Below, piece by piece: positions 5,512 through 5,708 of a stretch of DNA of 5,708 bases. Position numbers and translations under genes: made by a program. Source of the stretch: an uncultured Thermomicrobiales bacterium (GTDB taxonomy: Bacteria; Chloroflexota; Chloroflexia; Thermomicrobiales; UBA6265); NCBI GenBank assembly GCA_902806375.1, contig CADCWK010000185.1, positions 1 through 5,708 of the forward strand, written 5' to 3'. Every line of letters begins with the position of its first letter. Position 1 is the stretch's first letter. The notes beneath the pieces are model-generated. The model searched no databases, had not been told where the DNA came from, and saw only the letters and a list, made by a program, of their open reading frames with translations.

Positions 5512-5708
5512 CCCGGGCGCCCCACTCCGGCCCGTCCTGGCTCCCGGGCGGGTGGTCGACCCGGCAGCTGCCAGTCTCGGCCGGCTTCTCACTGGCCGAG
5601 ACGTGTGGCCCGGTCGCCTGGGCCGGCGGTCGCTGGCCGGACGCGGACTGGCGCGACGGCTGCCTGGTCCGCGTGGTCGCGCGGGCGGGCGTCAGCGTGC
5701 CGGCCGTC
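5508..5708 (+). CDS. Unknown protein, N-terminal 67 residues (runs off right edge)
   Basis: The GTG at 5508-5510 overlaps the S41 peptidase stop as GTGA, and the frame is open to the window end with almost every codon ending in G or C, as in the other genes. An in-frame TGA at 5466-5468 limits the upstream extent, and GTG 5508 is the first start codon after it. No clear Shine-Dalgarno sequence precedes it, which fits translational coupling to the peptidase. The product begins MTRAPHSGPSWLPGG and is Trp-rich (6 in 67), with no signal peptide or membrane helix. The stretch FSLAETCGPVAW...WRDGCLVRVV vaguely recalls the N-terminal beta domain of AlkA-type DNA glycosylases, but this is too weak to name it. 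Confidence 0.6.
   Translation, partial: MTRAPHSGPSWLPGGWSTRQLPVSAGFSLAETCGPVAWAGGRWPDADWRDGCLVRVVARAGVSVPAV

Noticed and set aside
4291..5592. 433-codon minus-strand open frame opposite the S41 gene
   Set aside because: Arg/Gly/Asp-rich translation with no motifs; the plus strand encodes an intact S41 peptidase through the same stretch.

Overview
This is a compact, very G+C-rich bacterial window whose reading frames end nearly every codon in G or C. It uses ATG, GTG and TTG starts. No protein gives a firm taxonomic marker. The adjacent DUF3105 and DUF305 membrane-anchored proteins, the high G+C and the secreted S41 peptidase fit Chloroflexota best, with Actinomycetota as the alternative; this is inference.

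Left part (1-1774). A membrane-protein gene leaves the window at the left edge on the minus strand. Divergent from it is a plus-strand pair: a four-helix membrane protein of unknown function (438-959), then, 35 bases later, a complete short-chain dehydrogenase/reductase (995-1774). The latter resembles Bacillus-type glucose 1-dehydrogenases in motifs, length and C-terminus. The two are probably co-transcribed.

Middle part (1806-3287, minus strand). A two-gene operon encodes a DUF3105 protein followed by a DUF305 protein. Both have one N-terminal membrane anchor and a His- or His/Met-rich domain outside the membrane, suggesting a metal-handling (copper-type) or redox role at the cell surface. 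The junction is unusual. Three consecutive inverted repeats lie between or overlap the two genes, and the third contains the DUF305 Shine-Dalgarno sequence. An exact 11-base direct repeat flanks them, and both genes are in one reading frame separated by a single TAG.

Right part (3288-5708). A 232-base divergent region with two inverted repeats separates the operon from a 663-residue secreted S41-family serine peptidase. That protein has a large unassigned N-terminal region, a helical domain ending in a DGH motif, a PDZ-like segment and the S41 core. Its only two mature cysteines bracket the presumed nucleophilic serine, and the lysine of the Ser-Lys C-terminal-processing proteases is absent. 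Its stop overlaps, as GTGA, the start of another gene that runs off the right edge.

The window holds no recognisable mobile element, CRISPR array, tRNA or rRNA. The most noteworthy items are the structured DUF3105/DUF305 junction and the uncharacterised two-protein module it controls.
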